DNA from: CAZISM01 sp964541895
GTDB lineage: Bacteria; Zhuqueibacterota; Zhuqueibacteria; Residuimicrobiales; Residuimicrobiaceae
Length of the DNA stretch: 64,000 bases
Direction of reading: 5' to 3'
Assembly: GCA_964541895.1 (NCBI GenBank)
Contig: CAZISM010000007.1
Coordinates: 1 to 64,000, forward strand
Part shown: positions 35,580 to 44,442 of the stretch, piece after piece
Position numbering within the stretch: position 1 is the stretch's first letter
How the letters are laid out: each line of letters begins with the position of its first letter
Position numbers and translations under genes: made by a program
The notes under the pieces: model-generated
Databases searched by the model: none
The model's input: the letters and a program-made list of their open reading frames with translations, nothing else
Told to the model about the DNA's origin: nothing

Positions 35580-36635
35580 TTGACTTCGAAAGAACGATTG
35601 TTGGCCGTGCTGCATCGGCAAAAGCCGGATCGCCTGCCTACGTTTTTTAACGCCACCCCGGAAGCGGCGGCCAAACTGTACCGCCATTGCAACGTCGAAG
35701 GCTATGAAAGCTTTTGCGATGTGTTGCACATTGACAAGTATGTTTATGTGGAGCCGCGGTATATCGGACCACCCTTGCCGGACAGGACTACCGTGTGGGG
35801 AGCGCGCTATCAGGATATTTATTACGACGGCGGCACCTATTCGGGGCTGGACGGCGTCATCGATTACCATCCTCTGGCAACATGCAGGAGCGTGGAGGAT
35901 ATCATCGCCGGCTACCAGTGGCCTTCAGCGGACTGGTGGGACTATTCCGTGCTCAGGGAGCAGATCAGGGGCAAGGAAGAGTGGGTGATCGTCGGCGGCG
36001 GCTCTGAGCCGTTCATGGATTATAAAGAACAGCTGCGTGGCGTCGAGCAGGCGTTTATGGATCTGCATGAGCATCCGGACATGGTGGCGTACTGCCTGCA
36101 AAAAATGTACGATCTGGCCTATGAAAAAACCTGCCGCATGTATGAAGCGATTCCTGGCCGCATTCTCGTTTCTTGGGTGGCGGAAGATATGGGTACGCAA
36201 GAAAGCATGCTGTATTCGCCGCGCCACATTCGCCAGTTCTTTCTGCCGCACATGAAACGCATGATCGACCTGGTCCACCAGGCCGACGCCTATGTGTTTC
36301 ATCACAGCGACGGCGCGGTGCGGGACATCATTCCCGATATGATCGAGCTGGGCATCGATGTGCTCAATCCGATTCAGTGGCGTTGTCCGGGCATGGAGAG
36401 GGAAGGGCTGGTGCAGGACTTTGGCGAGCGGGTGATTTTTCACGGTGCGATGGATAATCAGTATACGTTGGCCTTTGGCACCGTGCAGGAGGTCCGCCAG
36501 GAGGTGCTGGATAACGTGCAGATTCTTGGCAGCAAAGGCGGCTATATTCCGGGTCCGTGCCATAATATTCAGGTGGTCAGCCCGGCGGAAAATATTGTGA
36601 CCATGTATCGGACCATTGAAGAAATGAGTCTCTGA
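35580..36635 (+). CDS. Uroporphyrinogen decarboxylase-family protein
   Basis: A 351-residue UroD/MtaA-type TIM barrel with no signal peptide. It opens TSKERLLAVLHRQKPDRLP, and later blocks HHSDGAVRDIIPDMIELGIDVLNP and GPCHNI are typical of the UroD-like group seen in carbohydrate loci rather than heme UroD. The zinc-binding HxC of MtaA-type methyltransferases is HHS here, lacking the first Cys, so corrinoid methyl transfer is not assured. I use the TTG at 35580, as no better start precedes it in frame; no strong ribosome site is visible. It is the last gene before a hairpin and the convergent PorV-like gene. Its job in glycan breakdown is unknown. Confidence 0.72.
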   Translation: MTSKERLLAVLHRQKPDRLPTFFNATPEAAAKLYRHCNVEGYESFCDVLHIDKYVYVEPRYIGPPLPDRTTVWGARYQDIYYDGGTYSGLDGVIDYHPLATCRSVEDIIAGYQWPSADWWDYSVLREQIRGKEEWVIVGGGSEPFMDYKEQLRGVEQAFMDLHEHPDMVAYCLQKMYDLAYEKTCRMYEAIPGRILVSWVAEDMGTQESMLYSPRHIRQFFLPHMKRMIDLVHQADAYVFHHSDGAVRDIIPDMIELGIDVLNPIQWRCPGMEREGLVQDFGERVIFHGAMDNQYTLAFGTVQEVRQEVLDNVQILGSKGGYIPGPCHNIQVVSPAENIVTMYRTIEEMSL

Positions 36636-36692
36636 GATCCAAAGGCGAGAGGTCTTCCCGGCTGAGCAGTGAGAGCCACCCGGCGGATGTCC

Positions 36693-36721
36693 ATCGCCCG
36701 GGGAAATAACCCCCGGGCGAT
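36693..36721. terminator. Hairpin between convergent genes
   Basis: Perfect 11-base stem ATCGCCCGGGG / CCCCGGGCGAT with a 7-base loop. It lies between the stop of the UroD-like gene and the 3' end of the PorV-like gene. There is no T-run on either side, so its role as intrinsic terminator is only probable. Confidence 0.55.
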
Positions 36722-36758
36722 CATGATCTACTCCTGCACAAAAATCACTAGTACGATC

Positions 36759-37796
36759 CTAGAAGGTAAACCCGACCGAAAAATACTGATTGGCATCGAA
36801 CAGCTGCATATCGCGATAGGCATAATCCACCATCACGGAGCTGTTGCCTACCGGTATGCGCATTCCCAGTCCCAGGCAGAGTCCGTATTGATAATCATCG
36901 CTTGTACTGCCGGGATAATCTTCCGGAAACAGCGCTGCCGAATAGCCGCCTCGCAAAAATATCATATCTTTAAAACTGTATTCCACGCCGGCTGCCAGGT
37001 GGTCGAGGTTAAAGCTGTTATTGGCATAGGTTCCGGACACGTTGATATGCTGCTGCGGACCCAGCTGATAGCGATACCCCAGGCCCATTGACATGCTGGT
37101 AGGCAATTCGCCGGCCGACATATCCAGCTTTGTTTTGCGGGTTGTAGCATTCGGATTGGCCCAGGGCACGCTGGAGTCGAATTCGATCCCTGTGCCGCTG
37201 AAAGCCATCTCACCACCCAAATTGCGCAGCACCACGCCGAAATAGACGTTCCAGGGCGAAATGTACTGCAAGCCCAAATCAAAGGCAACAGAGCTGGCGC
37301 GCATGTTGCCGATGCTCTCCGAAATCATTTTGGCGTTGGCGCCGAAATTGATGCGATCGGTAAAGCGGCGGGCAAACGTGGCGCCGACGGTGATGTAATT
37401 GGGCTTTAAGGTCTCGCCAGTGCCTTCAGGCGCCTCAATGGTCGTGATCGGAATACCGCCGATATTCAGCACCTGGACGCTGACGCCCAGCGCGCCTAGA
37501 CGGCCCGCCTGGATACCGGCTACCAGGTTGGTAATTTGCATGTCCGCAAAATAGTTCATATAATTGAAGGCAATTTCACCGCTTTTGATTACGCCGAGGC
37601 CGGCCGGATTCCAGTAAATAGCTTCCACGCCCTCTACATGGGCGATATGCCCGCCGCTCAACGCCACGCCGCGCGCCCCGATCGGGATCTGCAACTCTGG
37701 AGCGGCATTGGTGCCGATTTTTGGACCGCTGCCGAATACCAACGGCACGCCACCGATCAGCAGGAGGCACATAGTGGCAACCAGTACTTTTTTCAT
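36759..37796 (-). CDS. PorV/PorQ-family outer-membrane protein
   Basis: A 345-residue outer-membrane beta-barrel protein. The ATG at 37796 has AAAGGAGA upstream and gives a normal signal peptide (MKKVLVATMCLLL, cleaved near residue 22); a longer start at 37931 would not. The mature part begins with the PorV/PorQ pattern (PELQIPIGARGVALSGGHIA, then IYWNPAGLG) and ends in FSVGFTF with a terminal Phe, typical of an outer-membrane barrel. PorV is associated with the type IX secretion route in Bacteroidetes, while homologues are widespread in FCB bacteria. Here it ends a three-gene minus-strand operon with the receptor and the T9SS-like secreted protein. Confidence 0.82.
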   Translation of the reverse strand: MKKVLVATMCLLLIGGVPLVFGSGPKIGTNAAPELQIPIGARGVALSGGHIAHVEGVEAIYWNPAGLGVIKSGEIAFNYMNYFADMQITNLVAGIQAGRLGALGVSVQVLNIGGIPITTIEAPEGTGETLKPNYITVGATFARRFTDRINFGANAKMISESIGNMRASSVAFDLGLQYISPWNVYFGVVLRNLGGEMAFSGTGIEFDSSVPWANPNATTRKTKLDMSAGELPTSMSMGLGYRYQLGPQQHINVSGTYANNSFNLDHLAAGVEYSFKDMIFLRGGYSAALFPEDYPGSTSDDYQYGLCLGLGMRIPVGNSSVMVDYAYRDMQLFDANQYFSVGFTF

Positions 37797-37835
37797 AAGA
37801 GATCTCCTTTGTTCATCGCGTTTCAGTACAATAGC

Positions 37836-37892
37836 ACCTCCCGCTCCAGGGGGAGAGGTACTTGCATGATAACATACAAGGGAGCGGGAGGT
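37836..37892. promoter_or_regulatory. Intercistronic hairpin
   Basis: Perfect 12-base arms ACCTCCCGCTCC (37836-37847) and GGAGCGGGAGGT (37881-37892) with a 33-base loop. On the minus strand it lies after the stop of the secreted-protein gene and before the PorV-like start. It could attenuate or stabilise part of the transcript. No T-run follows, so full termination is doubtful. Confidence 0.5.
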
Positions 37893-37899
37893 TATGTTG

Positions 37900-40800
37900 T
37901 CAATACGTATCCAATCGTTCGTTCGGTGCAAAAATCGCCATTTTGCCTGTTTTTTGACCTATTCCCGGCGCCTGAACATGATAGACATAGACGCCGCTGG
38001 CGACAGGTAATTGATACGCATTCTGGAGATCCCACCGCAACAAGGTAGTGGACGGATCGTCTTTTTCCAGCTGCCGGATCAAACTGCCGGCGAGATCGAA
38101 TATGCGAATGGTGCATTGGGCCGGCAGATTGGTAAACTGGACCCATCGTTCAAAAATGTTCATCTCGCCGCTGTGATAGCCATAGTATGGATTGGGCACC
38201 ACATTTATTTTGCCGATATCCGCGACCTGGTCTTTCGGATCCAGCGATACGCCCGGTGCTTTGAACTGAAAGAGATCGTGGACGCCGTTGGGCTTGGTCG
38301 TGCTGATGCGAAAGATCGTGCCGATTTCCGGCATCTCTTGATTGTATTCCCCGCCAACGACATCGCCGCCGTTCCAGTTGATAAACACCATTCGTCGCAT
38401 GACGTCTCCCCGGGTACCATCCATATAGGTGTAGGCGTCCGGATTTTGCGCCATCAGGGCGACGAGGTCGTTATAGCCTTTTTCACCCGGCGACAGATCC
38501 AGTGGAAGGACCCAATAAATCCAATCGGTATAGGGGTCGTTGGCGCCGCCAGACACCGAATGGTCGGCTGTGTCGCCATACCCCAGCGCATCGAGGCTCG
38601 CCTGCCGCAGCAGATTGAAGGCATGATTCTCATCGATGTCATAGACGTACGGAAACAATCGATAATCGTCGCCGGGATCAGCCGGATTTCCGATATTCCA
38701 TAATTCGTACGATACATCCACCAGGTAGCCGCCCTGGTCTGCGCCTGTGGTAAAGGCGTTGGGCAGGTAGGCTTTGCCGCCTCGCTCCGTGAAGCGGATT
38801 TCAAAATCGTTGGGGATGATCAACGGCCAACGCGCTCCACCCTGGGTGACGCGGTTTTTAAAATAATCATAGGTGCTGTTGTCCGCTGCGCCGACTTCGC
38901 CGGTATGAATCAGCCATTCCGCCGCTCCAACCTGCTGGGCTTCCGTCGGCCGTTGTGAGGGAAATCCCGCCATGGGCGACGTCCAGTTGCCGGCGGCACC
39001 TTCCACGGGACTGAGAGCGCCGTTGGCGTTCGCGACGGTCGAAAACTCTTTGAAATCATTGGCCGGCCCGCGGACCTGAACCAGCAGCCCGTCGACCACA
39101 TTGTAAGCCAGATCGCCGCGCTGGTTCGACTGCTTCTTGAGCAACGTATCGACTTTGGCGAACGTTGAATCGCTGGCCGATACCAGGTTCCAGGTGGCGT
39201 CGCTGTTAAAAGTGACCCGATAATGCTTGCCAGTCGTTTTTCTGGGATCTACGACTGTGGCAAAAACAGCGCCGTCGCTGCTGCCGAGATGGCGGACGGA
39301 CAAGGTGTCATTGGCCGCAGCGGCGTATCGCTCGCCGGGATAGTTCTGCGGGATTACCGTCACCACCTCCACCGAACTGGGGAAAATCTGCGGTTTGGCA
39401 AATTTGCAATAGGAATTGGCAATGACGCCAAAATAGTATTCCTTGCCGTTGATCAGGGGGTCGCCGACGTTGCCGACCTGAGGATGTTTGTTGACGGTCA
39501 GCCGTACATAACGGGCGTCCGTATAGGGTTGCGTGTCGGCAATTTCTTTGACGCCCAGGGAAGCATACAGCACCGGATCCTTGCCGGAAGCATCAGAGAA
39601 TTGATAAATGGAATATCCGGCAAAATCGTAGGTTCCGTCCGTCACCTGGGTATATTCGCCCTCCACCACCATCATCTGACCGACCAGACCGTTGGCGACA
39701 ATGTCCGGCACCGAGTACGGAGTGACGCCGTCGTTCATGAATTCCGCGCGGCCGTCCCAGGTAAGCACACATCCGTTGGCCAGAGTAGAGGCGGTGATAA
39801 CCGGGGTTTTGGGCGGTTTGGGTAAAGCGAAATTTTTATCATACGCCAGCTGGGCGATCTGATCGATCGCTTTCAGGTAGCTGACGCTGTTGAGGTTGTT
39901 TGATCCGCGGCCGATGAGCACGCCGGCGACGATTTCCTGGACGCCCGGTTCGCCGAAATCCGGCTTGCCGTTGCTATTGGCATCCTGCCACTTTGACATC
40001 CGGTACGGACCAGTGGTCATCATGAATCTTCGGTCCGATTCCTGTGAGTCCAGCCAGCCTGTGGCGGATTCCGGGTCGCCGGAGAACATGAACGCCGTAG
40101 GCGGCGAGCCGGCTGTGGTGCCGTTTCCGCCAAAGGTAATGGCGGTACCATCGCGCCAATAGCCGCGCATGAAATTCCACATATCGCCGCCGGTCTGCGG
40201 ATTGCCCTGCGGCGAATCATCGTTGTTGTAATAGATGAACGAGGTCATCTTTAGCATTTTCTTGTTGGCCACGCGGGTGCCGTCCGGCAGCTTTACCGTA
40301 TCGCCCGGAGAATCCACAATCGGGCCTTGGAAAAAATCGATACCGGTGGCCGGCGGAGCTGCGCCATAGTCCTGATCGTTGTTGGTGGCATTATAGGTAT
40401 AGCCCAGTCCCAGGGTGGTGTCGCAACCGACAAAATCATCGCGGCCGCCGCCGATGTCCATATCGGTCCAGATGACGAAATAGGTGTCATCCCAATCGGT
40501 CGCGCCTTTGTTGACGATGGTCCATTTTATGAACGCCATATCGCCGATAGCATCCGCCCGGTTGAACGCCCAGACCAGTTGATGGACTTCGGCGCCCAGT
40601 TTTTGCGTACCGAACAGCGTGTGATCGCCGGCGTCATTGTACACACAGTAAAAGGTTTGATCGCCGATAAGCAATGGCTTCCCCTCTTTGTCCAGCGGGG
40701 CTCCCTGATCCACGGGCCAGGTGGCCCAATCGCCGCTGCCGTCGGAGCGCAATTCATACCAGCGGTATTTCGCGTCCAGTCGGCTGTCGGCCTGCAGCGG

Positions 40801-41151
40801 TTCGATACCGCTGCTGAGGATCCTGCCGGGTTGAAATTCCGTGGCGTCGTGGATAACGCCGGCAATGCGCGGCGTGCCGTTCACCATGGCGCCGATCATC
40901 TGGCCGCCGGCGTACACAGGGCTCAAGCCGGAACCTTTCGGCCATTCCAGCCCCCAATCGTGCAGAATATTGTCATAAAACCAGGTGCCGTTGTTGCGCA
41001 TGATACCGTTCATGCGGTTGATGTTGAGCCATACATCCTGATTGATCGTCGTTTTCGACATCGGGGCCGGTTTTTGTCTGCTGTCCCGTCCTGCCATAGC
41101 CGATACCGCGACGATGAGCAACAGTGCTCCTATAAGGGTAATTTTTTTCAT
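37900..41151 (-). CDS. Large secreted protein with T9SS-type C-terminal sorting-like domain
   Basis: A 1083-residue protein. The ATG at 41151 has GGAGGCAGG upstream; a start at 41187 is unlikely. The Sec signal is MKKITLIGALLLIV to about residue 21. The long middle contains repeated strand-rich segments with Asp/Gly turns and no recognisable enzyme motif. The C-terminal 100 residues (VVPNPYYGY, FTNLP, TIRIFDLAGSLIRQL, SGVYVYHVQA) match the FlgD/T9SS-type sorting domain found in FCB bacteria. It is encoded directly after the TonB receptor gene and before the PorV-like gene, so it may be the surface partner of the receptor, in the place where SusD sits in Bacteroidetes, though it is not SusD-like in sequence. 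Confidence 0.72.
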   Translation of the reverse strand: MKKITLIGALLLIVAVSAMAGRDSRQKPAPMSKTTINQDVWLNINRMNGIMRNNGTWFYDNILHDWGLEWPKGSGLSPVYAGGQMIGAMVNGTPRIAGVIHDATEFQPGRILSSGIEPLQADSRLDAKYRWYELRSDGSGDWATWPVDQGAPLDKEGKPLLIGDQTFYCVYNDAGDHTLFGTQKLGAEVHQLVWAFNRADAIGDMAFIKWTIVNKGATDWDDTYFVIWTDMDIGGGRDDFVGCDTTLGLGYTYNATNNDQDYGAAPPATGIDFFQGPIVDSPGDTVKLPDGTRVANKKMLKMTSFIYYNNDDSPQGNPQTGGDMWNFMRGYWRDGTAITFGGNGTTAGSPPTAFMFSGDPESATGWLDSQESDRRFMMTTGPYRMSKWQDANSNGKPDFGEPGVQEIVAGVLIGRGSNNLNSVSYLKAIDQIAQLAYDKNFALPKPPKTPVITASTLANGCVLTWDGRAEFMNDGVTPYSVPDIVANGLVGQMMVVEGEYTQVTDGTYDFAGYSIYQFSDASGKDPVLYASLGVKEIADTQPYTDARYVRLTVNKHPQVGNVGDPLINGKEYYFGVIANSYCKFAKPQIFPSSVEVVTVIPQNYPGERYAAAANDTLSVRHLGSSDGAVFATVVDPRKTTGKHYRVTFNSDATWNLVSASDSTFAKVDTLLKKQSNQRGDLAYNVVDGLLVQVRGPANDFKEFSTVANANGALSPVEGAAGNWTSPMAGFPSQRPTEAQQVGAAEWLIHTGEVGAADNSTYDYFKNRVTQGGARWPLIIPNDFEIRFTERGGKAYLPNAFTTGADQGGYLVDVSYELWNIGNPADPGDDYRLFPYVYDIDENHAFNLLRQASLDALGYGDTADHSVSGGANDPYTDWIYWVLPLDLSPGEKGYNDLVALMAQNPDAYTYMDGTRGDVMRRMVFINWNGGDVVGGEYNQEMPEIGTIFRISTTKPNGVHDLFQFKAPGVSLDPKDQVADIGKINVVPNPYYGYHSGEMNIFERWVQFTNLPAQCTIRIFDLAGSLIRQLEKDDPSTTLLRWDLQNAYQLPVASGVYVYHVQAPGIGQKTGKMAIFAPNERLDTY

Positions 41152-41174
41152 TGCCTGCCTCCAGACTCGCCTAG

Positions 41175-44100
41175 TTAAATTTCCCATTGTACGCCCAGAC
41201 GGATTTGTCGCGGTACACCGTAATTGTTGTAATCGATCTCTCGCATTTTGTATAATTTTTTAGCTGTGTCGTCCAGTCCCCTCCAATACTGCTGACCGGC
41301 GCTGGTGCGCAGATAACCGGTATCGTCCGCCAACCCGGAGGTCCACCACACCTCCTGCACGTTTTCCGTGTTCAGCAGGTTGATGATCCAGGCATAGAAG
41401 GTGAACTTGTTTCGCATGATCTCGAACTGTTTGTCCACGCGCATATCGATTTTATACATCCACGGTGTGGTTTCCCTGTTGACGGCGGTAGCCGGGATTT
41501 GCGACAGGTTGTTGTTGTCATAGCGGCCGGAGAAGGGGAACTGTCCGGTCAGGGCCATGCGCGTATACGGATTGCCGGAGTTGAAGGCCAGGACCATATT
41601 GACGCCGCTGTTGCGCAGCCATTTGGGCGCATCCGTTTTGCCAAAGCGATAATCGATGTTCAAGCTGCCGGTGTGGCGCTGTTCGAAATCCAGTGGCATG
41701 GAGAATTTGGGATACGAACCTCGCGTGCCGCGTTGCCAGGCGATGTCGTAATTGGAATTGGATGCCGATCCGGTGCCGTCGGCAAACTGCAGTTCATAGT
41801 TTAACTGCGCGCTCAGATTTTTAAAACGGCGCAGCGTAAAAATTATATCCAGTCCTTTGACGGTGCCGAAATCGCCGTTTTCACGAAACGCGATGGTTTT
41901 CACGTCCGTAGTGATGGGCACCAGCTGGATGAGATCCTCCGTTTCTTTGTAAAAGGCCGTCATCTGGATGGAGGCATAATCGCTCAAGGTCTGCTTAAAG
42001 CCGATCTCATACGACGTTGTTTTCGGCGGCCGGATGTTGGGATTGTTCAGCCAGGTAAAGTAACCCTGCGAGCTTACATAGGAATCCATATAGAAGGGAC
42101 TGAGATACAGATCCTGCAACGGCGGTGCCTGATAGAATTTGCCGAATTGGGCATGGAACACCGTTTTGTCCGTTACCGGGAAGCCGACGCCGAGCCTGGG
42201 GCTGAAATAGTAATAGGCTTCCGATGTCTTTACGTCGCGGTTGTCAAAGATCTGATCGCCGCCGAACATGCCGGTGCCGGCGATGACGGTGCCGTCCGCA
42301 TTAAAGCCGGCCGCCAGTTGTTTGAACATCCAGGCATTGGGGTCGATGTAATCCCAGCGCAAGCCGAGATTAAGGATCAAATCCTCAAATTCGATCTTGT
42401 CCTGAACATAGCCGTTCATGATGATCGGGTGATACGGCTTTTGATTTTTAAAACCGCTGAGCGGCCGGCCGTCGGCATCACGAACCACGTCGGTCAGGTA
42501 ATCGCCGCTGTCGATTTCACGGCCTTCCACATCATAGCCGTACATTCGCACGTCGGCGCCGCGATATTTTTCAATTTCCGTCGCCCAATCCGGATCCGAC
42601 AACCGGCTGGGCGTACTGAGCTGAAAATAGCGCAGCGTATGGTATTTGTATTCGAACCCGGCTTTGAGATTGTGATACCGGCCCATTTGATGGGTGATAT
42701 CGAAATCGATGCCCCAATGCTGACTGCGCTGTTTGCAGTAGGCATCGTATTGGGCTCCGGGCTGGAAAAAGTCAGGGGACAGCCGTCCGGTGTAGGCCTC
42801 GCCGAGATATATGGCAGAGTCCGGCCAGGGATTGTAACGGGGATCGCCGTATTTATAAAGATCGTCCTTAAAGGTGGCGTCATACACTTTGCGGCCGGTG
42901 TCGAACAGATTCAGTTTAAGATCATAAAACGTTCGCGTCGACAACAGTTGCGTCAGGGTAACGTTGACGGAGCGTGAGTGGGTATCCATCAGAGGCCGGT
43001 GCCCGGTATTAAAGAACTGTACCGGCTGGATGCCGATGGCGGTGCCGAACCAATCCGAGCTGAAAGTACGATCCGTCTGGATGATGCTGGCTTTGAGCTC
43101 CAGCTGTTTGGCCAGCTGCAGTTTTATTTTGCCGGTGTAGGACCAGTCCGAGCTTTCGTTGCCCGGAAGGCGGGCGTTGAAGGCATAGTTGTGCTGCAGC
43201 GTGTCCACCAGCAATTGGCCGCCGGCGTTACGGCGATTGGTAATCAACGGCTGGTTGTAGGTGTAATTCTTGACTTTGTATGGATTTTCAGCCCAACCCC
43301 ATGACGGGGTCCAATCCGCCTGATAGTTCCTGGTTACGCTGGCGAAGAACGTGTGCTGTTTTTTAGGCCAGATCGGACCGCTGGCGGAGGCGATGTACTC
43401 GTTGAATCCATAAGAATAGGTGCCGAGGTTTTTACGCTCTGCGCTCAGGAATTCGTCAGTGACCGCCTCGAGTGAGAAGGTATAGCGATCCTTGCCCGCG
43501 CGGGTGGTCACAGCCAGGATACCGGACATGGCTTCGCCATATTCGGCATTAAAGCCACCGGTCTGGACGCTGATCTCCTCGATGGCCTTGGTGGGGATAT
43601 AGAGTCGCATGGCTGCATTGTAGGGATCGGTAACCAGGACGCCGTCTACGTAGGTGGCGGTTTCATTGGCGCGACCGCCGCGTACGTTCATGGCGCTGGA
43701 GTTGTCCTGTTTAATCACACCTGCGGTCACACTGGCCAGCTCCTGCACCCCCCGTACGGGCATGGACTTTATCTCATCGACCGTTCGAATGATGTTGGTG
43801 TTGGTCTCGTCCTTGCGAATCAACGGTCGTTCCGCGACCACGACGACCTCTTCCCCCAACGTTAGGGTGGTCGACACCATCTTTATATGCAACGCTGTGG
43901 TCAGATCAATATTCACCCAGATATTTTGCTGAACCTGCGTTTGAAAGCCCAGGCAGGAAAAGCGAACCTCATGCGCTCCCACTGGCACATTCAGAATCGT
44001 ATATCTGCCTTCGAGATCGGTCACGCCGCCCATCATAGTGCCGGTGATCATCACGTTGACGCCGACGATCGCTTCGCCGGTTTCTTTGTTCGTAACGACG

Positions 44101-44186
44101 CCGGCAATCTTGCCTGTGGTACCGGCGATCACGAGATGACAAAGCAGAATCAGCATCAATAGGCCTAACAGCCCGACTTTTTTCAT
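41175..44186 (-). CDS. TonB-dependent receptor with N-terminal CarboxypepD_reg-like domain
   Basis: A 1003-residue outer-membrane transporter. After the Sec signal (MKKVGLLGLLMLILLC, about residues 1-21) comes a carboxypeptidase-regulatory-like domain (KIAGVVTNKETGEAIVGVNVMI, written in parts as KIAGVVTNKETG and EAIVGVNVMI), then the plug (EIKSMPVRGVQELASVTAGV, NVRGGRANETATYVDGV, VQTGGFNAEYGEAMSG), then a long barrel ending GVQWEI. AAAGGAGGTTA upstream fits the ATG. It would import an oligosaccharide or other large substrate with energy from TonB. No SusD-like gene lies near. It starts the triad operon and is divergent from the two-component system at 44443. Confidence 0.92.
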   Translation of the reverse strand: MKKVGLLGLLMLILLCHLVIAGTTGKIAGVVTNKETGEAIVGVNVMITGTMMGGVTDLEGRYTILNVPVGAHEVRFSCLGFQTQVQQNIWVNIDLTTALHIKMVSTTLTLGEEVVVVAERPLIRKDETNTNIIRTVDEIKSMPVRGVQELASVTAGVIKQDNSSAMNVRGGRANETATYVDGVLVTDPYNAAMRLYIPTKAIEEISVQTGGFNAEYGEAMSGILAVTTRAGKDRYTFSLEAVTDEFLSAERKNLGTYSYGFNEYIASASGPIWPKKQHTFFASVTRNYQADWTPSWGWAENPYKVKNYTYNQPLITNRRNAGGQLLVDTLQHNYAFNARLPGNESSDWSYTGKIKLQLAKQLELKASIIQTDRTFSSDWFGTAIGIQPVQFFNTGHRPLMDTHSRSVNVTLTQLLSTRTFYDLKLNLFDTGRKVYDATFKDDLYKYGDPRYNPWPDSAIYLGEAYTGRLSPDFFQPGAQYDAYCKQRSQHWGIDFDITHQMGRYHNLKAGFEYKYHTLRYFQLSTPSRLSDPDWATEIEKYRGADVRMYGYDVEGREIDSGDYLTDVVRDADGRPLSGFKNQKPYHPIIMNGYVQDKIEFEDLILNLGLRWDYIDPNAWMFKQLAAGFNADGTVIAGTGMFGGDQIFDNRDVKTSEAYYYFSPRLGVGFPVTDKTVFHAQFGKFYQAPPLQDLYLSPFYMDSYVSSQGYFTWLNNPNIRPPKTTSYEIGFKQTLSDYASIQMTAFYKETEDLIQLVPITTDVKTIAFRENGDFGTVKGLDIIFTLRRFKNLSAQLNYELQFADGTGSASNSNYDIAWQRGTRGSYPKFSMPLDFEQRHTGSLNIDYRFGKTDAPKWLRNSGVNMVLAFNSGNPYTRMALTGQFPFSGRYDNNNLSQIPATAVNRETTPWMYKIDMRVDKQFEIMRNKFTFYAWIINLLNTENVQEVWWTSGLADDTGYLRTSAGQQYWRGLDDTAKKLYKMREIDYNNYGVPRQIRLGVQWEI

Positions 44187-44217
44187 GTGTAACCTCCTTT
44201 GCCAAGTATAATGCTGC

Positions 44218-44397
44218 TAGTATGGTATAAAGATACGAGAATTTTGATGGAAAACACCTACAGGGCCATGTTGTTTTTGCCCGGATACCAGCGTTGTTGT
44301 GCAGTCTATACCTGCATATCTGTGCAGGCTGGCGCGTTTCCGGCAAAATGGTGAAACAAAAACAATTTATTAATCGTAACACTTTTAGTATGGTGTA
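44218..44397. promoter_or_regulatory. Candidate regulator sites between TonB receptor and kinase genes
   Basis: The 256-base divergent region has a direct repeat TAGTATGGTATA (44218-44229) and TAGTATGGTGTA (44386-44397), one mismatch apart, and an inverted repeat CCTGCA-TATCTG-TGCAGG (44311-44328). TGTGCAG also recurs at 44299-44305 and 44321-44327. They are reasonable binding sites for the response regulator at 47281, but this is inference. Confidence 0.35.
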
Positions 44398-44442
44398 CCT
44401 CGCCCATTCCGGACCCTTTTATCAACGGAGCTTTGCACGCGT

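Noticed and set aside
36693..36721. Hairpin as a strong intrinsic terminator
   Set aside because: There is no T-run on either strand, so I list it only as a probable terminator.
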